Positions 33,618 through 42,551 of a stretch of 64,000 nt of DNA are shown piece after piece. Every line of letters starts with the position of its first letter. Positions within the stretch are counted from its first letter, which is position 1. Origin of the DNA: B10-G9 sp963712165 (lineage in GTDB: Bacteria; Chloroflexota; Anaerolineae; Anaerolineales; UBA11858); the NCBI GenBank assembly GCA_963712165.1, contig CAVQGY010000003.1:248001-312000 (forward strand), given 5' to 3'. The position numbers and the translations under genes are program-made. Below the pieces are notes generated by a model, which was not told where the DNA came from, ran no database searches, and was given only the letters and a program-made list of their open reading frames with translations.

Positions 33618-36323
33618 CTAAGGGTTAGGAGTGATCTTCTGTTTGATCCAGCCGGGGACGCTTTCAAGGGCATCCTGAAGTTTTTCTGGATGCTTTCCGC
33701 CTGCCTCAGCCAGGGTAGGGCGGCCTCCCCCTCCACCACCTATATGTTCGGCAGCGAACTTGATCAAATCACCGGCTTTTAAGCCGTCTTTTACCAGGTC
33801 ATCAGTTACTGCAGCAACCAATCGTGGTGAGCCGTCGATCACTGAGCCAAGTACAATAATACCTTTTTCCGGCACTATACCCCGAAACCGATCAGCAACC
33901 ACTCTCATCGTGTCCAGGTCCGCATCCTCAAGGATCTGGGTGAGCAAGTTTAGATCGCCAACCTGCTGCATTTTATCCAAAGCGCTATTCAGTTCGATCA
34001 CCGCCAGCTTGCGGAGAAGCTTATCGCGGGTTTTTTCTGCTTTCTTTTGCAATTCCACAGTAGCCTGGACCTGGGAGGCTAGCTGGTCAGGACCGGTAGA
34101 AAGGATTGCAGCGGCTGATTTCATTTCCTTAAAACGGGATCGAACCAGGCTGTAGGCTGCGCGCCCTGTGACTGCTTCGATCCTCCTAATGCCTGCTGCT
34201 GTGCTTCCCTCAGCCGTGATCAGGAACAGGCCAACATCACTGCTGCGCGCACAATGGGTACCACCGCATAACTCATAGGAGAAATCGCCCATCTTGATGG
34301 TTCGAACCTCATCGCCGTATTTTTCTCCAAATAGGGCTCTGGCACCTCCATCAATTGCCTCCTGTAGAGGTCTGTGTTTGATTTTCAGAGGATGGTCCTC
34401 CATTATCCGCTGATTGACTTCCTCCTCAACAGCCAGGAGCTCTTCTTCACTGAGGGCGTGATTATGTGTGAAGTCAAACCGGAGGTAGTCTGGTGCGACC
34501 AGGGAGCCAGCCTGACGGGCGTGTTCTCCAATGACCTTCTCCAAAGCTGCATGAAGCAAGTGTGTTCCCGTGTGATTTCGCATAATATCCCTACGGCGGG
34601 TTTGATCCACTTCTGCAATTGCTGGATCCCCAGTTTTTGGATCCCCGCTTTGGACTTGACCACGGTGAACGATCATGCCGGCTGCAGGTTGGAAAATGTC
34701 TTCAACTTGAATAACCCAGTTATCTCCCCTTATGGTTCCTGTATCGGATACCTGACCGCCAGCTTCCATATAGAAAACGCTTGATGGAAGGACAACCTGG
34801 ACAAAGTCCCCTTCTTTCACAGAGGAGGTTAACTCCCCATCCTTAACCAACGCAAGGACCTTTCCCTGCAGAGCCAGATCCTCATAGGGGTTATAACCAA
34901 CCCCTCCTGAATCGAGCGAACCTTCATTCTGTAATTTTCGGAGGAGATCTTGGTAGAGTTCCACTTCTTCCCCACCCAGGTCGCCCATCCCTCCACCAGC
35001 CCCGGAGTTTTCCCGGTGCCTTTCCATGGCAATATGGAACCCATCTTCATCGACCTCCAACCCTCTCTCCCTGGCGATATCCCTGGTGATTTCCAGAGGT
35101 ATACCGTAGGTTGTGTAAAGATTTGCTGCCAGGTCACCCGCCAACCCATCTCCAGGTTTGAGTCCATCCAGCAGGTCTTCCAGGTACAGGGTCCCGTTTT
35201 CAAGTGTATGCTGAAATTGCTCCTCTTCCCTGGTTATGGTATCCAGGATGATGTTTCGGCTTTTTCCCAGTTCCGGGTATGCCTCCTGGTAAATATCGAC
35301 TACGACTCCGGCAATAAAGGCCAGGAACGGAGTATCCAGCCCAAGTTGTCCGCCAAAACGATAACCTCGCCGAACAATCATCCGGCAAACATAATTGCGT
35401 CCCATATTCCCGGGAACGACTCCATCAGCGATCAAGAACGCTGCAGCCCGGGCATGATCCGCAATCACCCGGTAAGGAGTGAAATTTTGATCCCGTTCCT
35501 GATCTGACTGTCCTGTCAGTTCCTGGACGGCCTCTATAAGTGGGAGGAGCAGGTCTGTGCGGTAATTGGAATCCTTTCCCTGGAGAATGGAGACAACCCG
35601 GTCCAACCCCAGACCTGTGTCTACGTGTTTGCTGGGCAATGGATCCAGTTTACCTGGACCTTTGCGGTTGTATTGAATAAATACCAGATTCCAGATCTCG
35701 GTGAACCGGTCACTATCCAGAACATTCTTATCCTTGAACGGCCCGTCCTCAGGTCTGAGATCATAGTGGATCTCAGAACAGGGTCCGCAGGGGCCGGTAT
35801 CTCCCATTTCCCAAAAATTATCTTTTCTGCCCAGATAGAACAGCCTTTCCTGTGAAAAACCATCCTGTTTCAACCAGTGATCCACAGCTTCTGTATCAGT
35901 CGGGATTTGCCCCAGCTCATCCTCGAAAACGGTTACGTATAGGCGCTCCTTGGGGAGTTTCCAGACATCGGTTAACAGTTCCCAGGCGTAAGCTATGGCT
36001 TCTTTTTTGTAGTAGTCCCCAAAGGACCAGTTGCCCATCATCTCAAAGAATGTATGGTGTGTATCATCCTGGCCGACATCTTCCAGGTCATTGTGTTTTC
36101 CAGCTACACGCATGCATTTTTGGGAATTAGTGGCCCGCTGGTAATCGCGCAGATCAGTTCCAAGAAAGACATCTTTGAACTGGACCATACCTGCGTTGGT
36201 GAACAGCAGAGTAGCATCGCCACCGGGAACCAGTGAAGAAGAGCGCACGAATTTATGCCCCTTTTCTTGAAAGAAATCGATATAGGATTGCCTGATCTCG
36301 TTTCCTGTCATTTTTGTTTTCAT
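33618..36323 (-). CDS. alaS: Alanyl-tRNA synthetase
   Basis: A 901-residue alanyl-tRNA synthetase with all domains. The class II catalytic core spans 1-240, including 'RATNSQKCMRVAGKHNDLEDVGQDDTHHTFFEMMGNWSFGDYYKKEA' and 'FWEMGDTGPCGPCSEIHYD'. The tRNA-recognition region is about 240-450. The editing domain has 'RNHTGTHLLHAALEKVIG' and 'ELCGGTHCARSSDVGLF', the metal-binding residues that clear Ser/Gly mischarging. The C-Ala domain ends with a Gly run and 'PTLAEAGG'. ATG 36323 follows AGAAGGAAAAAG; a second ATG four codons in is possible. A hairpin with U-run and a structured region lie upstream. Confidence 0.96.
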   Translation of the reverse strand: MKTKMTGNEIRQSYIDFFQEKGHKFVRSSSLVPGGDATLLFTNAGMVQFKDVFLGTDLRDYQRATNSQKCMRVAGKHNDLEDVGQDDTHHTFFEMMGNWSFGDYYKKEAIAYAWELLTDVWKLPKERLYVTVFEDELGQIPTDTEAVDHWLKQDGFSQERLFYLGRKDNFWEMGDTGPCGPCSEIHYDLRPEDGPFKDKNVLDSDRFTEIWNLVFIQYNRKGPGKLDPLPSKHVDTGLGLDRVVSILQGKDSNYRTDLLLPLIEAVQELTGQSDQERDQNFTPYRVIADHARAAAFLIADGVVPGNMGRNYVCRMIVRRGYRFGGQLGLDTPFLAFIAGVVVDIYQEAYPELGKSRNIILDTITREEEQFQHTLENGTLYLEDLLDGLKPGDGLAGDLAANLYTTYGIPLEITRDIARERGLEVDEDGFHIAMERHRENSGAGGGMGDLGGEEVELYQDLLRKLQNEGSLDSGGVGYNPYEDLALQGKVLALVKDGELTSSVKEGDFVQVVLPSSVFYMEAGGQVSDTGTIRGDNWVIQVEDIFQPAAGMIVHRGQVQSGDPKTGDPAIAEVDQTRRRDIMRNHTGTHLLHAALEKVIGEHARQAGSLVAPDYLRFDFTHNHALSEEELLAVEEEVNQRIMEDHPLKIKHRPLQEAIDGGARALFGEKYGDEVRTIKMGDFSYELCGGTHCARSSDVGLFLITAEGSTAAGIRRIEAVTGRAAYSLVRSRFKEMKSAAAILSTGPDQLASQVQATVELQKKAEKTRDKLLRKLAVIELNSALDKMQQVGDLNLLTQILEDADLDTMRVVADRFRGIVPEKGIIVLGSVIDGSPRLVAAVTDDLVKDGLKAGDLIKFAAEHIGGGGGGRPTLAEAGGKHPEKLQDALESVPGWIKQKITPNP

Positions 36324-36348
36324 GATGCTTTTTCCTTCTTGTTCTCTG

Positions 36349-36379
36349 AAAAAAAGGAAACCCGGAATATCATTCCGGG
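36349..36379 (-). terminator. Terminator hairpin upstream of alaS
   Basis: An 8-bp G/C-rich stem (36361-36368 with 36372-36379), extendable by A/T pairs, and on the minus strand a U-rich tail ending in seven U. It ends 26 bases before the alaS ATG, so it either ends an independent small RNA or attenuates alaS. Confidence 0.8.
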
Positions 36380-36545
36380 CTTATCAGATTAATCACCAAT
36401 ATTTGCTGTTCAATACCTCGAAAAGCTGCCCGGCATTCGGAGAGGATCACCGGCGGCTGCGCAGCCGATAACGGCAGCCGCCTGAAAAGCAGCAGCAGGT
36501 GCCGGTAGGGCATATCTTTGCTGGTATACCTTGTTTTTACACATT
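36380..36545 (-). ncRNA. Candidate structured RNA (alaS leader or independent small RNA)
   Basis: On the minus strand a -10-like TATAAT (36552-36557) is followed by about 165 bases of strongly structured sequence and then the terminator at 36349-36379. The element can fold as a rod: CCGGCA/TGCCGG arms enclose CACC/GGTG and then a 9-bp GGCGGCTGC/GCAGCCGCC stem. An alternative 12-bp palindrome GGCTGCGCAGCC excludes the last stem. It does not match T-box (no AGGGTGGTACCGCG), SRP, tmRNA, RNase P or common riboswitch cores that I can recognise. It could be a new leader of alaS or a 6S-like small RNA; the plus strand toward 36764 shows no gene. Confidence 0.5.
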
Positions 36546-36763
36546 TCAAATATTATACAGGATTCTGCTGCGGGAGGCTAGACTCTCGACCTTGATTGTT
36601 ATCATCCTTATCTCCCTGCTTAAATGAGTTCATGAAAATCGGGAAATATACCCCGGTTATGGTAGAATTTGTACGGTTTGTTCATCGGGAGGCCTAATGG
36701 GGATTACCTATTTTGGATCTGGTGAATAAAAGTAAACCACTATCATGGAGGATAGAGGAATAA

Positions 36764-37051
36764 ATGGGCAACTTAAGACGTATTGTTCTCGATGTTTTGA
36801 AACCTCTGGAACCGAATATTGTGGATTTGGTGCAAAAAGTCTCCACCCTTGAAGGTGTGGAAGGTGTGAACATCACAATTTATGAGATAGACCACCATGT
36901 AGAAAACGCCAAGATAACCGTTGAAGGTGAACAGCTTTCCTACCGGGAACTTCACGATTTGATCGTTGAAACCGGTGGAGCAGTCCATTCCATTGATGAA
37001 GTCGCAGCTGGAAAAAGGACAGTTGAGGAAGTTGTCACACATCAAGACTGA
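36764..37051 (+). CDS. DUF211 family protein
   Basis: A 95-residue DUF211 protein, a small ferredoxin-like fold family common in archaea and less so in bacteria. 'LRRIVLDVLKPLEPNIVDLVQKVSTLEGVEGVNITIYEIDHHVENAKITVEGE' is the family core. ATG 36764 follows GGAGGATAGAGG. Two bases separate it from the VIT1/CCC1 transporter gene, so they form one unit; DUF211 is often beside this transporter type in archaea as far as I recall, and a metal- or ligand-binding accessory role is an inference. Confidence 0.85.
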   Translation: MGNLRRIVLDVLKPLEPNIVDLVQKVSTLEGVEGVNITIYEIDHHVENAKITVEGEQLSYRELHDLIVETGGAVHSIDEVAAGKRTVEEVVTHQD

Positions 37052-37053
37052 GC

Positions 37054-37668
37054 ATGAAAAATAACCGTTCTAAGCGGTCTTCACTACCTGAACTCCTGGA
37101 AGATTTCCAATCCTATAACCAGATAATTGGCATAGCGGAAATTGCTCGCCGTTATTTTGCCATGAACGCTTTTGATGGGGTTTTAACAACGATTGGTGTT
37201 CTGGCAGGGAATTATTTGGCTGGGGTGCGGGATCTATCCATCCCCATCCGAACCGGTATCGCAACATCCATTGCCATGGGGATTTCAGGATTATGGGGCG
37301 CTTACCTCACAGAAACCGCGGAGCGTCGGCGCGAGTTGAGTGAACTTGAGAAGATTTCCTTGATAGATCAAACCCAGACCTCTATCGGGAAGGCTTCAAG
37401 GTTTGCTGTCATTATCGTGTCTATTGTCGACGGAATAGCTCCCGCTTTGGCAGCGATGATCGTCATGGTACCGCTATTCCTGGGGAACCTGATCGGAAAT
37501 CCAGTCCTCAGTTATGCCATTGCTGCAGGGGTAGCTCTGTTGTGCCTTTTTGCCTTAGGTTTGTTCCTGGGCAAAGTCTCAGAAGAAAATTTGATCGGCT
37601 ATGGGTTTAAGACATTACTGGCCGGTCTGATTGCCATAGCGATCAACTTTCTATTAGGTGCCGAGTAA
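37054..37668 (+). CDS. VIT1/CCC1-type metal transporter
   Basis: A 204-residue membrane protein of the VIT1/CCC1 family, whose members export Fe2+ or Mn2+ from the cytosol. 'RYFAMNAFDGVLTTIGVLAGNYLAG' holds the conserved first membrane segment with its Asp, 'GISGLWGAYLTETAERRRELSELE' matches the cytoplasmic metal-binding loop entry (Glu-rich), and 'VDGIAPALAAMIVMVPLF' is the third helix region. Five membrane segments are visible, as in the family. It follows DUF211 and precedes the membrane/methyltransferase gene. Confidence 0.82.
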   Translation: MKNNRSKRSSLPELLEDFQSYNQIIGIAEIARRYFAMNAFDGVLTTIGVLAGNYLAGVRDLSIPIRTGIATSIAMGISGLWGAYLTETAERRRELSELEKISLIDQTQTSIGKASRFAVIIVSIVDGIAPALAAMIVMVPLFLGNLIGNPVLSYAIAAGVALLCLFALGLFLGKVSEENLIGYGFKTLLAGLIAIAINFLLGAE

Positions 37669-37696
37669 AATATACTACTACCGACAGGATATTTCG

Positions 37697-39252
37697 ATGA
37701 AACGCTATCTATATCTCACGGTCTTTGTATCCGGTATGGCTACGCTGGGCATCGAATTCGCTGCTTCCCGCTTGTTGGGTAGTGTTTTTGGCACCAGTAA
37801 TCTGGTCTGGGCAGCTATCATAGGGTTGATTCTGATCTACCTGACAGTGGGTTATGCATTGGGAGGTAGATGGGCGGATAAGGATCCCAGCCAGATCAAA
37901 TTCTATACCTTGCTGATCTGGGGAGCATTTAGCGCCGGACTTGTCCCTTTTTTTGCCCGGCCTGTTTTATATGCTGCTGCAGAAGCTTTTGACCAGCTTC
38001 AGGTAGGTGTACTGCTGGGAGCTTTCAGTGCAGTTTTGGTCTTATTGATCGTGCCAATCACCTTGCTGGGAACGATCACTCCCTTCGCGATCCGCCTCGT
38101 ACTTACTGATACCAAACAAGCTGGAAAAACCGCTGGAAAGATCTACGCTATTTCTACGCTGGGATCGTTTTTGGGGACTTTCACTCCTGACTTAGTTCTA
38201 ATCCCCTGGCTGGGGACTCGTTGGACATTCGTAATCTTTTCTTTGACGCTAAGCATTGTGGCACTGGTTGGATTATATCTTGCCGGAGGATGGAAGGTAT
38301 TCCTGAAATGGTTCTGGATGCCGGTATTGATCCTCACCTTGGGATTGATTTGGGGTACTGGCCCGATTAAAAAACACCCGGACCAGATTTATGAGAAGGA
38401 ATCCTCTTATAACTATATCCAGGTGCTGGAGCAGAATGATTACCGTTTTCTGCGCCTGAATGAGGGTCAGGGAGTACATTCGATTTATCATCCAGAACAA
38501 CGAGCTTTTCGAGGTACCTGGATGCAGGTACTCCCCGCTCCCTTTTTAACCCTCCTCCTTTCGCTCCCGGAGATGTCCATAGTATGGCGATCATTGGACT
38601 GGCTGCCGGGACTTCTGCCAGGCAGGCAAGCGATGCGTTTAACACGCTTCCTATCGATGGATATGAAATTGACCAGGAGATTATCCTTGTCGGCCAGGAA
38701 TATTTCGGCATGAATCTGGCAAATCTGACCCCCATCGCTGAAGATGGGAGGTGGGGATTGAGTCACAGTGGAAAAAAGTATTCCCTGATCAGTATTGATG
38801 CATATCGTCCCCCGTATATTCCCTGGCATCTGACCACTCGGGAATTCTTCTTGGAGGTGTATCAGCATTTGGATGATCGGGGTGCACTGGTCCTTAATGT
38901 CGGTCGTGTTCCAGAAGAAGAACTACTGCTGGCAGGATTGGTGGCGACTATCCAGACAGTTTTTCCATCCGTTTATGTCATGGATGTTCCGGGCACGTAC
39001 AACTCGATGATCTATGCGACAGTAAGCCCTACCGAATGGCAAAATCTTGAACGCAACCTGGTATATTTGCTCCAAAGCGATGCTCCAGACCCAACGCTGG
39101 TCCAGTCCATTCAAGTGGCTATCCAAAGTCGGCGCGATCTGCCTCAAGGCGGCCAGGTTTTTACTGATGATAAGGCACCTATAGAACAAATAACCAACCG
39201 GATGGTTCTGAATAGTATCCTGACAGATCCCATGTTATTAGGAGATGATTAA
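37697..39252 (+). pseudogene. Spermidine-synthase-like membrane protein, split by a -1-type frameshift
   Basis: Two adjoining frames make one protein of about 518 residues. The first (from ATG 37697) has about seven membrane segments ('ATLGIEFAASRLLGSVFGTSNLVWAAIIGLILIYL', 'LIVPITLLGTITPFAIRL') and then the start of a spermidine-synthase-like methyltransferase fold ('ESSYNYIQVLEQNDYRFLRLNEGQGVHSIY'). The second, open to 39252, continues it ('MAIIGLAAGTSARQA', 'SLISIDAYRPPYIPWHLTTREFFLEV'). They join if the T5 run at 38543-38547 had one more T, giving 'PAPFFNPPPFAPGDVHSMAIIG'. The active-site outline is preserved on both sides. A lost base in a homopolymer, biological or from sequencing, is the simplest reading. 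The downstream DUF1461 ATG overlaps the TAA. Confidence 0.82.
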
Positions 39253-39944
39253 TGAAGGAACAACTTAGGTCAGTCCTGAACTTTATGGTCACCTTCTCCA
39301 TACCCGTCATTCTTTGCACCCTGGCGATCCTGCTGCTCCTAAGTCCAGTATTCATCAATCTGGAATACAGGCGGGCGGGTTTTCCCGAGGATACTTATGG
39401 CTTTAGCACTGAGGAGCGGTTGGATTATGGCAATCAAACCCGGCACTACCTGGTTTCGAATCAGACTTTGGATGGATTAAGGGAACTGCAGTTTGAAAAT
39501 GGCGATCCTCTTTACCAGGAAAGGGAATTGACCCATCTCGAAGACGTTAAGGTTGTGATCCAGGGGTTGCTGCGAGTTTTTTACGCCGCGCTGGCAATCT
39601 GGCTGATTGGTTTGGTTATCTCTCGTGGGGATCAAGCGCAGAATGATTACTTAAAGGCTATCTTCAGGGGAGGGCGTTTAACAGCTTTTTCGCTGCTGAC
39701 GGTCCTGTTTTTTACCCTGATCAGTTTCCGGGCTCTCTTTACATTTTTCCATCGGATATTCTTTGAAGGCGACAGCTGGTTGTTTAACTACTCCGATACC
39801 TTGATACGTTTATTTCCAATCAGGTTTTGGCAGGATGTATTCCTGGTCTTCGGTGTGATCACCCTTTTAGGTGGGGGGATCCTGGGATGGGGAATCTCAG
39901 CCCTGAGAAGATCCTCATCAAAGAATAATGGGAACGGATCCTGA
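39252..39944 (+). CDS. DUF1461 (TIGR01906-type) integral membrane protein
   Basis: A 230-residue membrane protein. An N-terminal segment (about 14-36) is followed by an outside loop with 'YGFSTEERLDYGNQTRHYLVSNQTLDGL', 'ELTHLEDVKVVIQGLLRVFYAAL' and then three more segments, with 'FHRIFFEGDSWLFNYSDTLIRLFPIRFWQDVF' between the last two. This matches the TIGR01906/DUF1461 family in sequence order and length. Function unknown. Its ATG overlaps the stop of the previous gene (TAATG), so it is coupled to it. A strong bidirectional terminator follows. Confidence 0.85.
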   Translation: MKEQLRSVLNFMVTFSIPVILCTLAILLLLSPVFINLEYRRAGFPEDTYGFSTEERLDYGNQTRHYLVSNQTLDGLRELQFENGDPLYQERELTHLEDVKVVIQGLLRVFYAALAIWLIGLVISRGDQAQNDYLKAIFRGGRLTAFSLLTVLFFTLISFRALFTFFHRIFFEGDSWLFNYSDTLIRLFPIRFWQDVFLVFGVITLLGGGILGWGISALRRSSSKNNGNGS

Positions 39945-39965
39945 AGATATTCATAATCACCACAT

Positions 39966-40001
39966 AAAAAAAAGGGCAGCCTCAGATAGCTGCCCTTTTT
40001 T
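39966..40001. terminator. Bidirectional terminator between DUF1461 and apgM genes
   Basis: GGGCAGC (39974-39980) pairs with GCTGCCC (39989-39995), flanked by A-runs and T-runs, so it serves both the plus-strand DUF1461 gene and the minus-strand apgM gene. Confidence 0.9.
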
Positions 40002-40018
40002 CGTTTCAGGGAGATAGT

Positions 40019-41227
40019 TCAGGCACCGTATTTATTCAGCCTTCTGGCGTGTGCCAGTGCCAAGGACATGGTTTCTACTGCCGGGAATGTGCCCAATCCA
40101 CCTCGGGCACAGTTCCTTTCAGTGAAAGACGTTTCAAGATCCGTTCGGTGTGTTTTTGGGGACCAGATCAGGAAGGGAACAGGATGCCAGGAATGTGCTT
40201 TTAAGAGAGCTGGTGTGGAATGATCCCCGGTGACGATCAACACATCCGGGTCTAGATCGAGGAGAATGGGTAATGCCTGGTCCACTTCTTCGATGACCAG
40301 GGATTTCCCTTCCAAATTTCCATCCTCTCCATAACTGTCAGTTTTTTTGATATGGATGAAGAAAAAGTCTTGGTCCTTCCAATATTTTTTAGCAGTCTCA
40401 AATTCACCAACAGACCCAGGACCGACCAGATCAAGCACTTCCATACCAACCAATCGAGAAACACCTCTGTACATTGGGTATTCTGCTATGCAGGCTGCTT
40501 TGAGTCCATAGGCTTCCTCATAAGACGGCAGTTCTGGATCTGTTGCAAAACCGCGTAAGAGGAACCCATTGGCTACAGCTTCATCTGCAAGTACCTGGGT
40601 CGCTGCCTTGATCCAAGCACCCATCAAGTCTGCTGCTTTTTCTGACCCAGGAAGCTGAGCTGTTACTTTTAAGGGTGGCAGCCCCGCTTCTTGAGGATCC
40701 GTATCGTTCAGATGGGGCTCAAGACCTTCCCCTCGCATCACGATCACAAAGCGGTATTCCTTGACTTGGCGTACTTCGACCTCAACACCGCGTATCTGTA
40801 CTTGATCAAGCTTGGCGATCACTGGGCCTGCATCGGCGTGGGAGATCCTGGCCGCCCTGCGGTCAATGATATTGCCATCAGGGTCCAGAGTGCAGAGGTT
40901 GCCTCGAGCGGCTATGTCGCCAGCTTTGACAGTCAAATTGATGCCGGCAGCTTCTAAGGCTCCCCGGCCAATTTCAAATTCCAGAGGTTCATAGCCGAAT
41001 AGAGCCAAGTGGGCTGGACCGGATCCGGGGGTGATCCCATAGCGAATAGGAATTGTTTGCCCCAGAGTCCCCTCCCTGGCAAGACGATCAAGATTGGGGG
41101 TGCTGGCGGCTTCCAGAGCGGTCTTCCCTTCAGGTGTTGTTGTTATTCCCCCCAAACCATCCAGCACCAGCAGGATGATCTTTGAACCATTATTATGTAG
41201 AAGGGGTTTAAGATAGGAATAGGGCAT
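40019..41227 (-). CDS. apgM: Archaeal-type cofactor-independent phosphoglycerate mutase
   Basis: A 402-residue alkaline-phosphatase-superfamily enzyme interconverting 3- and 2-phosphoglycerate in glycolysis. 'KIILLVLDGLGGI' near 16 gives the first metal Asp. 'TPNLDRLAREGTLGQTIPIRYGITPGSGPAHLALFGYEP' near 43 contains the phospho-acceptor Ser. 'FFFIHIKKTDSYGEDGNLEGKSLVIEEVDQ' near 285 and 'VLIVTGDHSTPALLKAHSWHPVPFLIWSP' near 325 provide the other metal ligands. The length and motifs match the ApgM group rather than the 510-residue GpmI group. Monocistronic. Confidence 0.93.
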   Translation of the reverse strand: MPYSYLKPLLHNNGSKIILLVLDGLGGITTTPEGKTALEAASTPNLDRLAREGTLGQTIPIRYGITPGSGPAHLALFGYEPLEFEIGRGALEAAGINLTVKAGDIAARGNLCTLDPDGNIIDRRAARISHADAGPVIAKLDQVQIRGVEVEVRQVKEYRFVIVMRGEGLEPHLNDTDPQEAGLPPLKVTAQLPGSEKAADLMGAWIKAATQVLADEAVANGFLLRGFATDPELPSYEEAYGLKAACIAEYPMYRGVSRLVGMEVLDLVGPGSVGEFETAKKYWKDQDFFFIHIKKTDSYGEDGNLEGKSLVIEEVDQALPILLDLDPDVLIVTGDHSTPALLKAHSWHPVPFLIWSPKTHRTDLETSFTERNCARGGLGTFPAVETMSLALAHARRLNKYGA

Positions 41228-41242
41228 TCTGCCTCCTTCATA

Positions 41243-41275
41243 AAAACATCTCCCCGCTATTTGGCGGCGAGGAGA
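41243..41275 (-). terminator. Terminator after the UgpC-type ATPase gene
   Basis: TCTCC and CCGC (41249-41257) pair with GCGG and GGAGA (41264-41275) with a 3-base bulge. A run of five U follows on the minus strand. Confidence 0.65.
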
Positions 41276-41303
41276 CGTTCTAAAGAGCGTTGATTATTTT
41301 GCC

Positions 41304-42404
41304 TTAGCGGATGACTTGTTCTGTTTCCTTGTCAAAAATATGCATATTGGCCATATTAAATGCTATGGTCCCGGTACTACCCATCGTATAGCTTGTTCTT
41401 GGATCGACCCTGGCAACGTATCGATCCGCGCCACTTTTTAAGAATATAAAGATCTCATTGCCCATCAGCTCAGTTAGATCAACAGTGGCTTCCACTTCCT
41501 GTGAAATAATCCGCGGGGGCGCGAAATTGGGATCATGGATATTCTCTGGTCGAAGTCCGAAAACGACTTCTTTACCAAGGTGAGCCTGTAATGCTTCCCG
41601 CCTGTTCTCTGGCACTTTGACTGCAAAGGAATCGGTTTTGACAATAATATCCTGGCCTTCTTTCCCTAGTTCGGCATTGAAGAAGTTCATTGCTGGGGAG
41701 CCGATGAATCCTGCGACAAAGAGATTGTCAGGTCTGTCGTAAAGGTTTTGGGGTGTATCCACCTGCATGAGTACTCCGTGATTCATGACGGCGATGCGTG
41801 TAGCCATTGTCATGGCTTCCGTCTGGTCATGGGTTACATAGATAAATGTGGTCTGAAGCCGTTGGTGAAGTTTTGTGATTTCTGCCCGGGTTTGCACGCG
41901 AAGTTTAGCATCCAGATTGGAGAGGGGCTCATCCAGTAAAAATACCTTCGGGTCACGAACAATAGCCCTGCCGAGAGCAACTCGCTGGCGCTGGCCGCCT
42001 GAAAGCTGCCTGGGTTTTCTCTCCAAAAGGGTTCCAATTCCCAGGATTTCGGCCGCTCTCTGCACTCTGTCATCGATTTCGGTCTTGGGATAATCCCGGA
42101 GCTTCAATCCAAAGGCCATATTATCGTAGACAGACATGTGAGGGTAGAGGGCATAACTCTGAAAGACCATTGCGATATCCCGGTCTTTGGGAGCGACATC
42201 ATTGACGATCCTGTCGTCGATTTTCAAGGTTCCCGAAGAGATTTCTTCCAGACCAGCTAACAACCTTAGTGCGGTAGATTTCCCGCATCCCGAGGGGCCA
42301 ACGAGTACCAGGAATTCCTTGTCCTCTATCTCAAGACTGAAGTCATTCACAGCAATAACATCGTCAAACCGTTTAAAGACTTTGTCGTAGGTCACGCTAG
42401 CCAT
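41304..42404 (-). CDS. ugpC: Carbohydrate ABC transporter ATPase, UgpC/MsmK type
   Basis: A 366-residue ATPase of the sugar-importer class. Walker A 'GPSGCGKSTALRLLAGLEEI' near 36, Q-loop 'AMVFQSYALYPHMSVYDNMAFGLKL' near 78, signature 'LSGGQRQRVALGRAIVRDP' near 134, Walker B 'FLLDEPLSNLDAKLR' near 155 and H-loop 'VTHDQTEAMTMATRIAVM' near 190. The C-terminal TOBE/regulatory domain ('GLRPENI', 'VEATVDLTELMGNEIFIFL') is present. No permease or binding protein lies nearby, so it probably serves several importers, as MsmK does. The substrate class is inferred. Confidence 0.9.
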   Translation of the reverse strand: MASVTYDKVFKRFDDVIAVNDFSLEIEDKEFLVLVGPSGCGKSTALRLLAGLEEISSGTLKIDDRIVNDVAPKDRDIAMVFQSYALYPHMSVYDNMAFGLKLRDYPKTEIDDRVQRAAEILGIGTLLERKPRQLSGGQRQRVALGRAIVRDPKVFLLDEPLSNLDAKLRVQTRAEITKLHQRLQTTFIYVTHDQTEAMTMATRIAVMNHGVLMQVDTPQNLYDRPDNLFVAGFIGSPAMNFFNAELGKEGQDIIVKTDSFAVKVPENRREALQAHLGKEVVFGLRPENIHDPNFAPPRIISQEVEATVDLTELMGNEIFIFLKSGADRYVARVDPRTSYTMGSTGTIAFNMANMHIFDKETEQVIR

Positions 42405-42551
42405 GAAGAAAAGCTCCTATTATTAAAAAGTTTTATATAGGTTTGCTAACGCAGATTATTATACATCATTTATGGTGGTGAGATTTGTGTTATATCAAAT
42501 TGATATCCTTTATCCCTTGTGATTTAGTTCCTCTCAATATAGAATTGGGTC

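Noticed and set aside
36421..36500. GGCTGCGCAGCC palindrome as a REP or mobile repeat
   Set aside because: No second copy was noticed in the window and it is part of a larger ordered fold.
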